Shown: piece after piece, positions 8,119 through 17,540 of the stretch | Layout of the letters: every line of letters starts with the position of its first letter | How positions within the stretch are numbered: the first letter of the stretch is position 1 | Assembly (NCBI GenBank): GCA_903844155.1 | Contig: CAIMSU010000199.1 | Span: 1 to 57,285, forward strand | DNA from: an uncultured Pseudomonadota bacterium | GTDB taxonomy: Bacteria; Myxococcota_A; UBA796; SXON01 | Reading direction: 5' to 3' | DNA: 57,285 nucleotides | Notes under the pieces: generated by a model | Told to the model about the DNA's origin: nothing | What the model saw: the letters and a program-made list of their open reading frames with translations, nothing else | The model's database searches: none | Program-made: the position numbers and the translations under genes

Positions 8119-8137
8119 AGATGTGTACCCAGATCAG
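8119..8137 (-). repeat. solo IS50-like end next to the insertion
   Basis: Read on the minus strand this is CTGATCTGGGTACACATCT, which matches the left IS end at 17 of 19 positions, better than the element's own right end does. It is followed at 8138-8146 by CCCGGCGGG, differing from the target duplication by one base. No transposase lies between it and the IS. It is either the remnant of an older insertion or a short non-autonomous end. The interval 8092-8326 holds nothing else recognisable. Confidence 0.7.
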
Positions 8138-8326
8138 CCCGGCGGGAAAATGGAATGCCCGAGCGAAGCCCGCGCAGGATCGACGCGGCGTTCCATGCGG
8201 GATCGGGAGCGGCGAGGGGCCGAGCGAGCCGCCCAGAAGTCGCCGCGGAGCACCCGCCACGCCCCCTGCGGCGTTCGCGGGCGCGCCTCCAGCCGCCTCC
8301 TCGGTTCCTTGATACCTGCGCGGGCA

Positions 8327-10123
8327 ATGGCCTACCTGCACCTCCACGACCCCGTCCGCGAGGAGACGCGCGACATTCCGCTTCGAAAGCCGCTCGTGAG
8401 CCTGGGGCGAGGGGAGGGGAATGACGTCATGCTCGTCGACCCCTCGCTCGCGCCAACGCACGCGAACCTGCTGCGGAAGGGCAACCACTTCACGATGTCC
8501 GTCGTTGACCGCGCGACGCACTTCATGGTGAACGGCGTGCGCGCGCGATCCTCCGATCTGCGCGTTGGCGACGAGGTCGTCATCGGTCGATTCCGGTTGA
8601 CGTTGATGGAGGGGGAGCCGAAAACGGCGGCAGGCGGGGCGCCGACGGGCGTGGCTGGGGCGCCGCTCTCCGAGGTCGAGGCCGTGCGGAAGCTCGCGGA
8701 ATTCAGCCGGGATCTCGCGGCCGAGTCCAACCTCGACACCATCTTCCAGAAGCTCCTGCAGTCGGTGGTCGCCATCACCGGCGCCGAAAAAGGCTTCTTG
8801 ATCGCGATCAAGGATGGCGAGCGCGTCCTGGCCGCAGCCCACAACGTCGGCCGGGAGACGCTGGACCTGTCGCGGGTCTCCGACTCGATCGTCGATCGCG
8901 TTTTGACCGACAAGAAGCCGATCATCGTCTCGGACGCGCTTCACGACGCGCAGTTTGCCTCGGCGCGCTCCGTCGTCGACCTGCGCCTGTCCAGCGTCAT
9001 GTGCGTGCCGCTGCAGTGGCGCAGCGAGATGCTTGGCGTGCTGTACCTCGGGAATGACAACGTCCGGAACCTGTTCGCGCAGCAAGACCTGGCGTTGCTC
9101 GAAGTGTTTTCGAGTCAGGCGGCGATGCTGGTGCATCAGGCGCTCTTGCTGAACGAGCTCAAGGCCTCCAACCGGAACCTGCGCGACCAGCTCCAGAAGT
9201 CCTCGCAGGGCGGGATCATCGGCTCCTCGGAGTCGATGAAAGCGTGCTTCAAGGTGCTGAAACGCGTATCGCCCACGGACCTTTCGGTGCTGGTGCTCGG
9301 CGAGACGGGGACGGGCAAGGAGCTCGTCGCCAAGGAGGTCCACCGGCTCTCGACGCGGGCGGCCAAGCCGTTCATCTCCATCAACTGCGGGGCGATCCCG
9401 GAAAACCTGCTGGAGAGCGAGCTTTTCGGTTACAAGCGGGGTGCGTTCACGGGCGCCGCGGGCGACAAGGTCGGGAAGTTCGAGGCGGCCGACGGTGGCA
9501 CGATCTTCCTCGATGAAATCGGCGAAATGCCGATGGCGCTGCAGGTCAAGCTCCTGCGCGTGCTGCAGGAGCGGGTGATCGAGCGGGTGGGCGACGTGAA
9601 GACCCGCCCCATCGACATCCGCGTGATCTCGGCGACCAACAAGAACCTCGAAGAGCAGATCGCCTCGGGGCATTTCCGGGAGGACCTCTACTACCGGCTC
9701 AACGAGGTGACCGTCAACCTGCCGGCGCTCCGCGATCGAGCGGACGACGTCATCCAGATCGCCCAGTTCCTCCTCAACAAATACGCCGAGCAATACGGCG
9801 CGAAGGCGAAGGGGTACTCGGCTGGCTGCCAGAACGCGATGCGCAGCTACTACTGGCCGGGCAACGTGCGGGAGCTTGAGAACCGCATCAAGAAGTCGGT
9901 GATCATGACCGACCGGGCGCAATTGGGCCCGGAGGACCTCGGGATCGAGATCAAGGAGCGGGCGACCACTCTCCGCCCGTTGGCCGAGGCCGAAGAGGAC
10001 TTCAAGACGAGCTACATCCGGAAGGCCCTCGACGCAAACGGCTGGAACAAAGCCCAGACTGCGCGGGAGTTGGACGTCGATGCGCGGACGATCTTCCGGT
10101 ACATCGAGAAGATGGGGGAGTAG
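8327..10123 (+). CDS. sigma-54-dependent activator with FHA, GAF, AAA+ and Fis-type HTH domains
   Basis: A 598-residue enhancer-binding protein. Residues about 20-92 are an FHA domain ([16 protein letters not shown], then TH at 44-45), which binds phosphothreonine. Residues about 120-275 are a GAF sensor. The AAA+ domain (about 295-530) has Walker A GETGTGKE at 325-332, the sigma-54-contacting GAFTGA loop at 372-377 and Walker B IFLDEIGE at 393-400. The C-terminus (about 555-598) is a Fis-type helix-turn-helix. All motifs needed for ATPase and sigma-54 activation are intact. FHA-containing activators are typical of myxobacteria and are driven by Ser/Thr kinases. Start at ATG 8327, where FHA similarity begins. 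Target promoters unknown. Confidence 0.93.
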   Translation: MAYLHLHDPVREETRDIPLRKPLVSLGRGEGNDVMLVDPSLAPTHANLLRKGNHFTMSVVDRATHFMVNGVRARSSDLRVGDEVVIGRFRLTLMEGEPKTAAGGAPTGVAGAPLSEVEAVRKLAEFSRDLAAESNLDTIFQKLLQSVVAITGAEKGFLIAIKDGERVLAAAHNVGRETLDLSRVSDSIVDRVLTDKKPIIVSDALHDAQFASARSVVDLRLSSVMCVPLQWRSEMLGVLYLGNDNVRNLFAQQDLALLEVFSSQAAMLVHQALLLNELKASNRNLRDQLQKSSQGGIIGSSESMKACFKVLKRVSPTDLSVLVLGETGTGKELVAKEVHRLSTRAAKPFISINCGAIPENLLESELFGYKRGAFTGAAGDKVGKFEAADGGTIFLDEIGEMPMALQVKLLRVLQERVIERVGDVKTRPIDIRVISATNKNLEEQIASGHFREDLYYRLNEVTVNLPALRDRADDVIQIAQFLLNKYAEQYGAKAKGYSAGCQNAMRSYYWPGNVRELENRIKKSVIMTDRAQLGPEDLGIEIKERATTLRPLAEAEEDFKTSYIRKALDANGWNKAQTARELDVDARTIFRYIEKMGE

Positions 10124-10185
10124 TTCGCTGGATTGGGGGCGACGGTGACGAGCCGGTGGTTATCTTCCGGTCGCCAGAGGCCTCC

Positions 10186-10872
10186 ATGCACGCCCCCTTT
10201 CCGTCCATCGCCCGTCCTTTCCTCGCCCTCTCGCTCGCGTTTGCGCTCGGAGGTCTGCCCGGCTGCGTCAGCCAGGCGCAATATCAAAAGGTCGTCGACG
10301 AGAACACCAAGCTCACGCAGCGCGTCGACAACCTCAAGGCGAAGTCCGAAGCCCGGCTCAAGGCCTTCAAGGACATGCTTGAGGACCTCAAACCCCTCAT
10401 CGATCGTGGGATTCTGCAGGTCGAGGTCGTCGACGGCCGCGTGACCCTTGGCATGACCTCCGATGTTCTCTTTCCCTCCGGTTCGGCGACCTTGTCGGCG
10501 GACGGCAAGAAGAACATCTCCGAGGTGGCCCAGGCGCTGAAGAAGCGGAATATCGCTCAGAACTTCCAGATCGAGGGCCATACCGACAACGAGCCCATCA
10601 ACACGGCCGAGTTCCCCGACAATTGGCATCTCGGCGCCGCGCGCGCCATCACCGTGCTCGAGTACATGGTCGACCAGGGCTTCCCATCCGACCACATCTC
10701 GGCTGCGACGTTCGGGCAGACCCAGCCTGTCGTGCCCAACTCCAGCGACGGGAACAAGGCGCAGAACCGCAGGATCGAGATTGTCGTGCTGCCGGACCTG
10801 AACGATCTGCCCGGAAGCAAGATGCTTTTGGAGGCGCTCGGGAAGCCGGCTCGGGCGCGCGGCGCGAAGTAG
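10186..10872 (+). CDS. OmpA/MotB-domain outer-membrane lipoprotein
   Basis: A 228-residue protein from ATG 10186. The signal sequence ends in the lipobox LPGC, so it is lipid-anchored. A coiled-coil segment (about residues 30-75, QAQYQKVVDENTKLTQRV) leads into a C-terminal OmpA-like peptidoglycan-binding domain with FPSGSATLSADGK, IEGHTDNEPI, NWHLGAARA and the terminal NRRIEIVVLP. This pattern fits Pal-type or MotB-type envelope proteins that tether the outer membrane to peptidoglycan. An upstream in-frame start lacks a signal. Confidence 0.87.
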   Translation: MHAPFPSIARPFLALSLAFALGGLPGCVSQAQYQKVVDENTKLTQRVDNLKAKSEARLKAFKDMLEDLKPLIDRGILQVEVVDGRVTLGMTSDVLFPSGSATLSADGKKNISEVAQALKKRNIAQNFQIEGHTDNEPINTAEFPDNWHLGAARAITVLEYMVDQGFPSDHISAATFGQTQPVVPNSSDGNKAQNRRIEIVVLPDLNDLPGSKMLLEALGKPARARGAK

Positions 10873-10926
10873 CGGGCCTTTTCCGGTTAGACGCCCCGGG
10901 CCCACCTCTGGGCCGAGGAGTCTGCG

Positions 10927-12690
10927 ATGGAAGAGCACGAGAAGGGCCGCGAGGCCTTCGCCGACGAAGACGCTTACCGACTTCACGCGCTGCGGCACTC
11001 GACCGCGCACATCATGGCCGAGGCCATCGGAAAGGTGTTTCCCGGCGCAAAATTCGGCATCGGGCCGGCGATCGAGGACGGGTTCTACTACGACGTGGAC
11101 GTCGGCCGTCCGGTGACCGAGGGCGATCTCGCCGCCATCGAAGACGAGATGAAGCTCGTCGTCAAGCGCAATTCGCCGTTCCAACGTCGGGAAGTGACGA
11201 TGGAGGAGGCCCAGACCATCTTCGTCGACCAACCGTTCAAGCTGGAGTTGATTTCGTCGCTCGAGGGGCAGCTCACCGTGTTTGACCAGGGCGGGTTCAC
11301 CGACCTCTGCCGCGGCCCCCACGTTCCTCGCACCGGGAACGCCAAGCACTTCAAGCTCCTCAAGGTCTCCGGCGCGTTCTGGCGCGGCGACCAGACCAAG
11401 CCGCAGCTCCAGCGCATCTACGGCACCGTCTTCCCGACGCGTGAGGCCCTCGACCAGTACCTCTTCCGGCTGGAAGAGGCGAAGAAGCGGGATCATCGCC
11501 GGGTCGGCTCGGCGATGGGCCTCTTCATGTTCCACGAGTACGCGCCGGGCGCACCGTTCTGGCTGCCGAAAGGCGAGGTTGTCTGGCACATCCTCTCCGA
11601 GGCGATGCGCGGGCTCTTGCTCGGCGAGGGCTACATCGCCGTCCGCACCCCCATGCTTTTTGACAAGGCGCTCTTTGAGGAGTCCGGCCACTGGTCGCAC
11701 TACCGGAACAACATGTTCTGTGTCGAGAAGCACGAAGACGGTGAGGAACATCCTCGGACGTTCTCGCTCAAGCCGATGAACTGCCCGTCGCACATGCTCA
11801 TCTTCCGGCACCAGAAGCGCAGCTACCGCGACCTGCCGATGCGCATCCACGATCAAGGCGTGCTGCACCGCGACGAGCTTCGGGGCGCGCTTGGCGGCCT
11901 GACCCGCGTGCGGCAGCTCTCACAGGACGACGCACATCTGTTCTGCATGCCGGAGCAGGTCGAGGCGGAGGTGGACGCGCTCCTCAAGCTCGTCGACCGC
12001 GTCTACACCCCGCTCGGGCTGCCCTATCGCTGCAAACTATCGACTCGCCCCGCCGACAAGCTCGGTGACGACGACCTCTGGGATGCCGCCGAGGGTGCGT
12101 TGAAGGCGGCGCTGGAGAAGAACGGGCTCCCGTACAAGCTCAACGCCGGAGACGGCGCGTTCTACGGGCCGAAGATCGATATCGACGTCGTCGACGCGCT
12201 CGGGCGCGCGTGGCAGTGCGCGACCGTGCAGCTCGACTACCAGCTCCCGCGGCGCTTCAAGCTCTCATACGTGGGCGCCGACAACCAGGACCACACCCCC
12301 GTTGTTGTCCATCGCGCCATCTTCGGCAGCTTCGAGCGGTTCCTCGGCATCCTGATCGAGCACTTCAACGGCCAGTTCCCGATGTGGCTCGCGCCGGAGC
12401 AGGTACGCGTGATGACCGTGAGCGAGAAGTCCGAGCCCTGGGGACGGGAGGTCGCCGCAGCCCTCGAAGCGGCCGGGGTCCGCGTGCACCTCGACATCTC
12501 CGCCGACAAGATTGGCGCGAAGATCCGCGAGGCCCACGCGATGAAGCCGGTCTACTACGTGGTCATCGGTGAAAAAGAGCAGGAACAGCATACTGTCAGC
12601 GTCAAGGGACGCGCCAATGCGGACCTTGGCGGGATGTCGGTCGAGGCGTTCGTTGCCCTCTGCGTCGCGGACTCGAAGGTCCCGTTCTAG
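10927..12690 (+). CDS. thrS: threonyl-tRNA synthetase without N-terminal TGS domain
   Basis: Class II synthetase charging tRNA-Thr. It is 587 residues against about 640 in E. coli because the N1/TGS domain is missing; the protein begins directly in the N2 editing domain, with HSTAHIMAEA (HxxxH) and later LCRGPH, the second half of the editing zinc-like site. The catalytic core has KPMNCPSH (zinc Cys), motif 2 around LHRDELRGALGGLTRVRQLSQDDAH, and the C-terminal anticodon-binding domain (VRVMTVSEKSEPWG onwards). GAGGAG eight bases before the ATG supports the start. TGS-less ThrRS forms exist naturally. Confidence 0.93.
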   Translation: MEEHEKGREAFADEDAYRLHALRHSTAHIMAEAIGKVFPGAKFGIGPAIEDGFYYDVDVGRPVTEGDLAAIEDEMKLVVKRNSPFQRREVTMEEAQTIFVDQPFKLELISSLEGQLTVFDQGGFTDLCRGPHVPRTGNAKHFKLLKVSGAFWRGDQTKPQLQRIYGTVFPTREALDQYLFRLEEAKKRDHRRVGSAMGLFMFHEYAPGAPFWLPKGEVVWHILSEAMRGLLLGEGYIAVRTPMLFDKALFEESGHWSHYRNNMFCVEKHEDGEEHPRTFSLKPMNCPSHMLIFRHQKRSYRDLPMRIHDQGVLHRDELRGALGGLTRVRQLSQDDAHLFCMPEQVEAEVDALLKLVDRVYTPLGLPYRCKLSTRPADKLGDDDLWDAAEGALKAALEKNGLPYKLNAGDGAFYGPKIDIDVVDALGRAWQCATVQLDYQLPRRFKLSYVGADNQDHTPVVVHRAIFGSFERFLGILIEHFNGQFPMWLAPEQVRVMTVSEKSEPWGREVAAALEAAGVRVHLDISADKIGAKIREAHAMKPVYYVVIGEKEQEQHTVSVKGRANADLGGMSVEAFVALCVADSKVPF

Positions 12691-12713
12691 CGCCGTCGCT
12701 TGAACTCGCCATC

Positions 12714-13523
12714 CTGGCGAAGGGGGAGGGGTGGGTAGTCGTCGCCAAGCCCCCGGGGATCGTCGTTCACCGGTCGGCCTGGGCGCCGCGCGCACCAGCG
12801 GTACTGCAGATACTACGCGATCAATTGGGGAAGCACGTCTACCCGGTACACCGGCTCGACGGCGGCGTTTCTGGCTGCCTGTTGATGGCGACGGAGCCGC
12901 GCGTTGCGGGATTGTTGTCGGCGGCCCTGGTCACCGCGCGCAAGCGTTACATCGCGTTTGTACGAGGATATTTTGCCGCTGAGACGGAAGTGCTGATTGA
13001 AGCCCCGATGAAGGACGACAAGGGCATCCTCCGGGAGGCGTCAAGCCGGGTCCGGTTGCTTGGACGAAGCCAGGATCCACGGTGTTCCTTGCTCGAAGTG
13101 GAGCCTGCAACGGGCAGATACCACCAGGTTCGGCGACACGTTCGAGACTTGCATCATCCGGTGCTCGGCGATTCGGAACACGGGGACAACAAGGAAAATC
13201 GGGTTTGGCGCGCTATCGGACTGACACGTATTGGTTTGCATTGCGTCGGCCTGGGCTTTGCAGCACCCGAGGGCGGTGCCATCGACGTCCACTGTCCCCT
13301 GTACTCGGACCACGCCGCAGTCTGGAGCCGGCTCCCGTTCTGGACGGATGTCCTGACGTTGCGACCGGCCCTCGGCATGACGCCGTTGGAGTTGCCCAAC
13401 CTGGCGGGCCTCCCGCCCCCGGGCTCAGGCGACGCCGAATCGGCCGCGCTCGTCGCGGGTGACGCGCCCGAATGCGCGGTCGGGGTCGTGGGTGAAGCAG
13501 AGCCTGCCCTCGCGGACGAGTAG
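12714..13523 (+). CDS. RluA/TruC-type pseudouridine synthase
   Basis: Catalyses uridine-to-pseudouridine conversion in rRNA or tRNA. The catalytic motif is HRLDGGVSG with the nucleophilic Asp, and the RluA N-terminal strand [16 protein letters not shown] is encoded upstream of the first in-frame GTG/TTG/ATG-type start, so translation must begin earlier. The only candidate near thrS is CTG 12714 (protein about 269 residues), making the start uncertain. Further family blocks are [12 protein letters not shown] and [14 protein letters not shown]. The last 33 codons overlap the converging metallo-hydrolase gene and look like a non-conserved tail. It begins about 24 bases after thrS. Confidence 0.78.
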   Translation: MAKGEGWVVVAKPPGIVVHRSAWAPRAPAVLQILRDQLGKHVYPVHRLDGGVSGCLLMATEPRVAGLLSAALVTARKRYIAFVRGYFAAETEVLIEAPMKDDKGILREASSRVRLLGRSQDPRCSLLEVEPATGRYHQVRRHVRDLHHPVLGDSEHGDNKENRVWRAIGLTRIGLHCVGLGFAAPEGGAIDVHCPLYSDHAAVWSRLPFWTDVLTLRPALGMTPLELPNLAGLPPPGSGDAESAALVAGDAPECAVGVVGEAEPALADE

Positions 13524-14282
13524 ATCGTCGAGGAGAGCGGCTTTCTCGTCGATGAGCCGCTCCGGGAACCGGTCGTAGCCCATCGTGATCGGGACGTGCA
13601 CCCAGGGTGCTCCGGGGATGAGGTCGGCCGCGAAGACTACGGGGCGGTCGGCATCGTCGGGGTCGGCGTACTCGGTGCACATGAGGCCTGGGGTGTGGCC
13701 GTCGCTCCAGTGGAAGCGGAAGCGGTCGCCGAGGAGCGGGTGGGTCGAGGATCCCGTCTCGACGACGGCGAGCCGGTCGGAGGCCTGGAGCAGAGAGGGG
13801 AGGGTCGGGATGAAGCTGGCGCGGTCGCGGACGTGGGGGTTTACTGCGCGGTCGAGGGCGGTGGAGCCGACGAGGAAGTGCGCGTTTGGAAACAACAGGT
13901 GTGAGGGGCGTCCGGCGGCCCAGGGCGCCAGAAGTCCCCCGGCGTGGTCAAAATGAAGGTGGGAGAGGACGACGACGTCGATGTCCGCGTCCGTCAGCCC
14001 CCTGGCGGCCAGGGAGGCAAGGAGGCGGTGGTCGGGCTCCTCGACCCCGTAACGTTCTCGAAGACCGGGCTCGAAGAAGACGCCGATCCCCGTTTCGAGC
14101 AGGATTCGCGTCGGTGCGCCTGCACCTCGGGACGGCGCCTCGATCAGCAGGCATCGGCAAGCCAGCGGGATGCGGTGTCGGGAGTCGGGCGGCGACCACC
14201 GTTCCCAGACCGGCCGAGGCGCGTTGCCGTACATCGCCCCGCCGTCCAGCCACTGGCGGTTGCCGTCGACAGGTGCGATCAC
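13425..14282 (-). CDS. metallo-beta-lactamase-fold hydrolase
   Basis: A 285-residue MBL-fold enzyme. The metal-binding core is [11 protein letters not shown] (HxHxDH), with further ligands expected from SDGHTPG and AADLIPG, and a His near the C-terminus ([10 protein letters not shown]). The N-terminal [12 protein letters not shown] segment is typical of YtnP- or lactonase-like members. Start taken as GTG 14282, whose GTGA overlaps the stop of the upstream lipoprotein gene, so the two are coupled. Substrate unknown; lactone or phosphoester hydrolysis is typical of the family. Confidence 0.85.
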   Translation of the reverse strand: MIAPVDGNRQWLDGGAMYGNAPRPVWERWSPPDSRHRIPLACRCLLIEAPSRGAGAPTRILLETGIGVFFEPGLRERYGVEEPDHRLLASLAARGLTDADIDVVVLSHLHFDHAGGLLAPWAAGRPSHLLFPNAHFLVGSTALDRAVNPHVRDRASFIPTLPSLLQASDRLAVVETGSSTHPLLGDRFRFHWSDGHTPGLMCTEYADPDDADRPVVFAADLIPGAPWVHVPITMGYDRFPERLIDEKAALLDDLLVREGRLCFTHDPDRAFGRVTRDERGRFGVA

Positions 14283-14722
14283 GGATTCCCCGCCACGGCG
14301 ATGTCCTCGGTACGCACCCATCCCTCGACCGCAGGGGCGCACGACGCGCAATAGACCTTTCGGCGCACCTTTCCGTCCTCCTGGCGCACCTCGACCTGCA
14401 CCCCCTTGGAGTTGATGACGGTGACGGGTTTCCCGCCGTCGTCGACGACGGTGACCGGAGAGTTCACGGTCACCGCCTTGTAGGGGTCCAGGCCGTCGGG
14501 GTCGGGGTTGAGCGCGGGGGCATCCGGAGCCTCGGCAGCGGGATCGGCGGCAGCCTCCGCGTCGTCTGCTGCCGGTTCGGCGGCGTGGATGTGCGAGGGT
14601 GGCAGCTCGACTGGAGCGGGACGCCAGCAGCCGGAACACGCCCCCGGGATGACCAACCCGAGCCCGAGAACCAGGACGGTTCGCAGCGGGGGCAGCGGCG
14701 CACGTGACGAAGGCACGGTCAC
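14279..14722 (-). CDS. lipoprotein of unknown function
   Basis: A 147-residue protein with a hydrophobic signal ([17 protein letters not shown]) and a lipobox-like GAC followed by Ser-Gly-Cys. A long Ala/Asp/Pro-rich linker (residues about 45-80) precedes a small C-terminal domain ([20 protein letters not shown] onward) with a YCASCAP motif. It is coupled to the MBL-fold gene by a GTGA overlap. No family recognised. Confidence 0.6.
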   Translation of the reverse strand: MTVPSSRAPLPPLRTVLVLGLGLVIPGACSGCWRPAPVELPPSHIHAAEPAADDAEAAADPAAEAPDAPALNPDPDGLDPYKAVTVNSPVTVVDDGGKPVTVINSKGVQVEVRQEDGKVRRKVYCASCAPAVEGWVRTEDIAVAGNP

Positions 14723-14777
14723 AGCCTATCTGCCCGCGATCGGGTGCGGCTGGGCAATGTTTTCCCTCTGCTGCGGC

Positions 14778-15695
14778 TCACCCGTCGAGGCCCAGTTCCT
14801 TCAGCAGACGCGGGTTGCGGGTCCAATCGCGCTCGACGACAACGAACAAGTCGAGGCGCACCTGACACCCGAGCAGCCCCGCGATGCTCTGGCGTGCCTC
14901 GGTGCCGATCTTCTTGATCATGCGCCCGCCTTGCCCGATGACGATGGCCTTCTGGCTCTCTTTTTCGACGAGGATGCGCGCGTGGATGTGGACCTTCCCC
15001 GCTTCCCGGCTCGACTCGTCGAAGCGCTCGATCTCGACCGCGGTGGCGTACGGGACCTCCTGCTCCGTGTGCTCCATGACCCGCTCGCGGATCAGCTCGG
15101 CGACGATGAAGCGTTCGGTCTCCGTTGTGAGCTGGTCCTGCGGGTACAAGGCCGGCTGCACGGGCAACACACGCGATACAGCTCGCTCCAACGACGCCAG
15201 CCCGGTGCGCTTCTTCGCGCTGAGCGGCACGATCACGGGGCTGATCTCGGCCAACGCCGCCATGACTGGCAGCAGCTCTTCTTTCGGAACCAGGTCGGTC
15301 TTGTTGAGCACCAGCACCAGCGGGAGCCCCCGCGCGACGACCCTGTCGCGGACGTTGCTGAGGGGGCCGTCCAGGATCGGTTCGCCCCCGGCCAGCGCGG
15401 CTACCAGTGCCGGGAGATCCAGGATCCAGCAGATCGCGTCAACCTCGCCCAGCACACCCTCGGACACCGTGACCATTCGTTGGTTGAACGCCGTCCAGGC
15501 GTCGTGGAGGCCTGGGGTGTCGAGCACGACGACCTGCATCTCCGGGGTGTTCCACAGGCCCAGGACGCGGTTTCGGGTGGTCTGGGGCCGGCGGGAGACG
15601 GCCGCGATGCGCTCTCCCACGAGCGCGTTCAAAAGCGAGGATTTTCCAGCGTTTGGGCGGCCTATGAGGGCGACGGTGCCGGAGCGGAAGGGCAT
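14778..15695 (-). CDS. era: ribosome-associated GTPase Era
   Basis: A 305-residue Era protein, which binds the 3' end of 16S rRNA and assists 30S maturation. The GTPase domain has G1 GRPNAGKS, switch I RRPQTTRNRVLG, G3 DTPG and G4 NKTD; the C-terminal KH domain has IVIGQGGRMIKKIG. Length matches the family (about 300). Start chosen at ATG 15695 just before the G1 region; the frame extends upstream without conserved sequence. The following 150 bases separate it from the divergent tRNA gene. Confidence 0.95.
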   Translation of the reverse strand: MPFRSGTVALIGRPNAGKSSLLNALVGERIAAVSRRPQTTRNRVLGLWNTPEMQVVVLDTPGLHDAWTAFNQRMVTVSEGVLGEVDAICWILDLPALVAALAGGEPILDGPLSNVRDRVVARGLPLVLVLNKTDLVPKEELLPVMAALAEISPVIVPLSAKKRTGLASLERAVSRVLPVQPALYPQDQLTTETERFIVAELIRERVMEHTEQEVPYATAVEIERFDESSREAGKVHIHARILVEKESQKAIVIGQGGRMIKKIGTEARQSIAGLLGCQVRLDLFVVVERDWTRNPRLLKELGLDG

Positions 15696-15851
15696 GCCGG
15701 GCGGGGTAACGCGGCGTGCGCCGTGCGGGGAGTGGCACGAGTGGTGCGGACGCCGGGGCGGCCCGAAAGGCCCGCGCCGACGGGCGGGCCCGCATGCGGC
15801 GCGCGCCCCGGGGTTGACGGGTCGTGGGCCCTCGGATAGCGGCGCGAGCAT

Positions 15852-15925
15852 TCCCGCTTAGCTCAGTTGGTTAGAGCATCTGACTGTTAATCAGAGGGTC
15901 CCCTGTTCAAATCAGGGAGCGGGAG
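15852..15925 (+). tRNA. tRNA-Asn (GTT)
   Basis: A complete cloverleaf: acceptor TCCCGCT pairs with AGCGGGA, D stem GCTC/GAGC, anticodon stem TCTGA/TCAGA with loop CTGTTAA giving anticodon GTT, a five-base variable loop, and T arm CCCTG-TTCAAAT-CAGGG. The discriminator is G and CCA is not encoded. The 3' 45 bases are the core of the island attachment site, so integration leaves the tRNA intact. Confidence 0.96.
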
Positions 15926-15927
15926 CA
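15881..15927 (+). repeat. attachment site, left copy (tRNA-Asn 3' half)
   Basis: Runs from the anticodon stem through the discriminator base to the following CA. It is identical over 47 bp to 57000-57046 and diverges on both sides. This is the copy that keeps the tRNA functional. Confidence 0.93.
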
Positions 15928-15981
15928 CTCAAAAACGTAGGTTGAAAGGGGTGAAAACGAGATGGTCCGGACCGGCAAAAC

Positions 15982-16018
15982 GGGTCGCAGAACGGCTCGG
16001 GTCGCAGCTGGGTCGCAG
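15982..16018 (+). repeat. left-end arm-site array, GGGTCGCAG x3
   Basis: Three exact copies at 15982-15990, 15999-16007 and 16010-16018, start-to-start spacings 17 and 11. The same 9-mer occurs five times inside the right end. Position 55-91 bases inside the attachment site and the repeat at both ends are what arm-type binding sites of a tyrosine integrase look like. Confidence 0.8.
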
Positions 16019-16124
16019 GACGGCTGGATCTGGAGCCGCGCTTTTGTGGTCGCGCTCACGGGCGTGGTCGGCCGTTGACAGCGGGGCCGGGACCGTTGAC
16101 GGCTCGGGTCAGCGAGCCGGGGCG

Positions 16125-16781
16125 CTACCCCTGAACGGCGTCGATGACGTACGCGTCGTGGTCTGACAGGCGAGCGCCGTCCTTCTCGGCGGGGATCCGC
16201 CGGGGGGTGCCCTGCCAGGCGTTGGGGATGGCGATGTGGTCGATGCTGAGCAGGCCCTGGATTCTGTGCGGCAGGTCGGCGGTCGGGACATCGAGGCCGC
16301 GGGCCTCTACGAGGGCGAGCACGTGCGCTCGGCCGGCTTTGCTTCCGGCGTGCTCGTCGCCGGAGAGGGCGTGGTTCCAGTCGCCGCCCCAGACGAGCGG
16401 TCCGGCGGGGAGCGTGGCCGCGAGCTGGTCGACGGCGTGCCGGGTCCACTCGTCGTGGTTGGCTCCCGTCCACGGGTGCACGGCGCCGCAGCCCTTCCAG
16501 GGCAAGATGGAGCTGCAGTATGTGATGCCGTCGATAGTCGCGGCGGCGCTCGCCGGGTGCGGGTCGTTGAGGGGCTGGAGCGGGCCGCGGGCGAGAACTC
16601 GCGCCCAGGCCTTGCGTCGAGCCATCGGTTCCACGGTCGAGTGGGAGAAGTACCCGGGCAGGGTGAGCTTCTCGTTGACCTCGGTGAGCAGCCAGATGTC
16701 GCAATCCGCGTCGCGGAGCAGCGAGGCGTGCCGGGTGTCCCATCGGCCGTCGAGGTTCCAGGTGCCTACACGGATCTTCAT
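16125..16781 (-). CDS. endonuclease/exonuclease/phosphatase-family protein
   Basis: A 218-residue EEP-fold protein with the motifs of the family in order: GTWNLDGRW (Asn), WLLTEVNE (metal-binding Glu), WGGDWNHAL (Asp/Asn pair) and the C-terminal LSIDHIAIPN and LSDHDAYV (catalytic His). Members cleave phosphodiesters in nucleic acids or lipids; the substrate here cannot be decided. No signal peptide, so cytoplasmic. It is the first gene inside the left island end. Confidence 0.82.
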   Translation of the reverse strand: MKIRVGTWNLDGRWDTRHASLLRDADCDIWLLTEVNEKLTLPGYFSHSTVEPMARRKAWARVLARGPLQPLNDPHPASAAATIDGITYCSSILPWKGCGAVHPWTGANHDEWTRHAVDQLAATLPAGPLVWGGDWNHALSGDEHAGSKAGRAHVLALVEARGLDVPTADLPHRIQGLLSIDHIAIPNAWQGTPRRIPAEKDGARLSDHDAYVIDAVQG

Positions 16782-17540
16782 CGCGCGGTAGCGCGGTGAA
16801 CGTCATCCACCCGGCGGCTGCCCACGCCGGTGCTTTCTGGAGATTCCATGCCCCCACGTATCCCGCACGTCACGCCCGCGAGCCCGCGCGGCGCACGGCC
16901 CCCGTGGCTGGTCAGAACGGGCCCGCCCTGACCGGTGACGACTGAGTCGCCGCCTGCACCGTTTCTGACCCAGCCCGCGGTCGGAGATGGTCAGCAAAAA
17001 TAGCGAAAATGAGGGAACAGGCGAAGGAAAGCAGGAGGACGGCAAGCCACGGAACCGGCCGGCGACGCGGCTCGTCCGCGTGGAGTCCTTCCGAGCTGAA
17101 CACGATTCTCGCTGACCCTGGGACTGGGCGGGCCAGCGGACGAATTTCCCCCTCCGCGGACCGGACGGCTTGGTGAATGCAGCACAGCGCACGAGTCTGG
17201 AAGGTTCTCGCCAGCTTTATCGGACTCGCCGGTCTTGGCCCCGCGTAGGCCGGCCACGAGGATCAAAGTGGCGCACCTCCGGGATCCACGGGCGGGGCGG
17301 CCACCAACTAAAACGTTGTTATTACTTATTTTAGTTTCGAACTGCGTCGCGAACGAAAGGCCTGCGGTGTCGGTCCATCACACCGTGGCGGAGGGCTCGC
17401 CCGGCCGAGCGCACGGCCTTGACCGCTGAAGGACCATCCTTGTGACGCAATTCGACTGTGTATCGATTGTGTCATCGTCGGCCGCTGGGCGTGCGCTTCG
17501 AACGCGATACCGCGTTCTCCCGAGCACACCAGTACGATGT
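16782..17540. other. mostly non-coding region with an AT-rich palindrome and short repeats
   Basis: Apart from one doubtful small ORF (16912-17103), I see no gene. Two features stand out. AACTAAAA (17306-17313) and TTTTAGTT (17329-17336) form a perfect 8-bp inverted repeat around an AT-rich loop in otherwise GC-rich DNA. Near-direct repeats CGACTGTGT / CGATTGTGT lie at 17453 and 17464. Both are downstream of the initiator-like gene and could be its terminator or a replication/transfer site. Confidence 0.4.
16912..17103 (-). CDS. possible small single-pass membrane protein
   Basis: A 63-residue frame from a GTG start. Residues about 18-38 (VPWLAVLLLSFACSLIFAIF) form a clear hydrophobic segment flanked by Arg-rich and charged ends, which is unusual for a chance frame. 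The Shine-Dalgarno is weak (GAGA). No homology recognised; may be spurious. Confidence 0.3.
   Translation of the reverse strand: MFSSEGLHADEPRRRPVPWLAVLLLSFACSLIFAIFADHLRPRAGSETVQAATQSSPVRAGPF

Noticed and set aside
8027-9922. Very long minus-strand frame continuing from the transposase through the sigma-54 activator gene (over 1000 residues in total)
   Set aside because: The part beyond 8026 is antisense to a gene with complete FHA, GAF and AAA+ motifs; it is an artefact of high GC. It also crosses the IS boundary at 8082.
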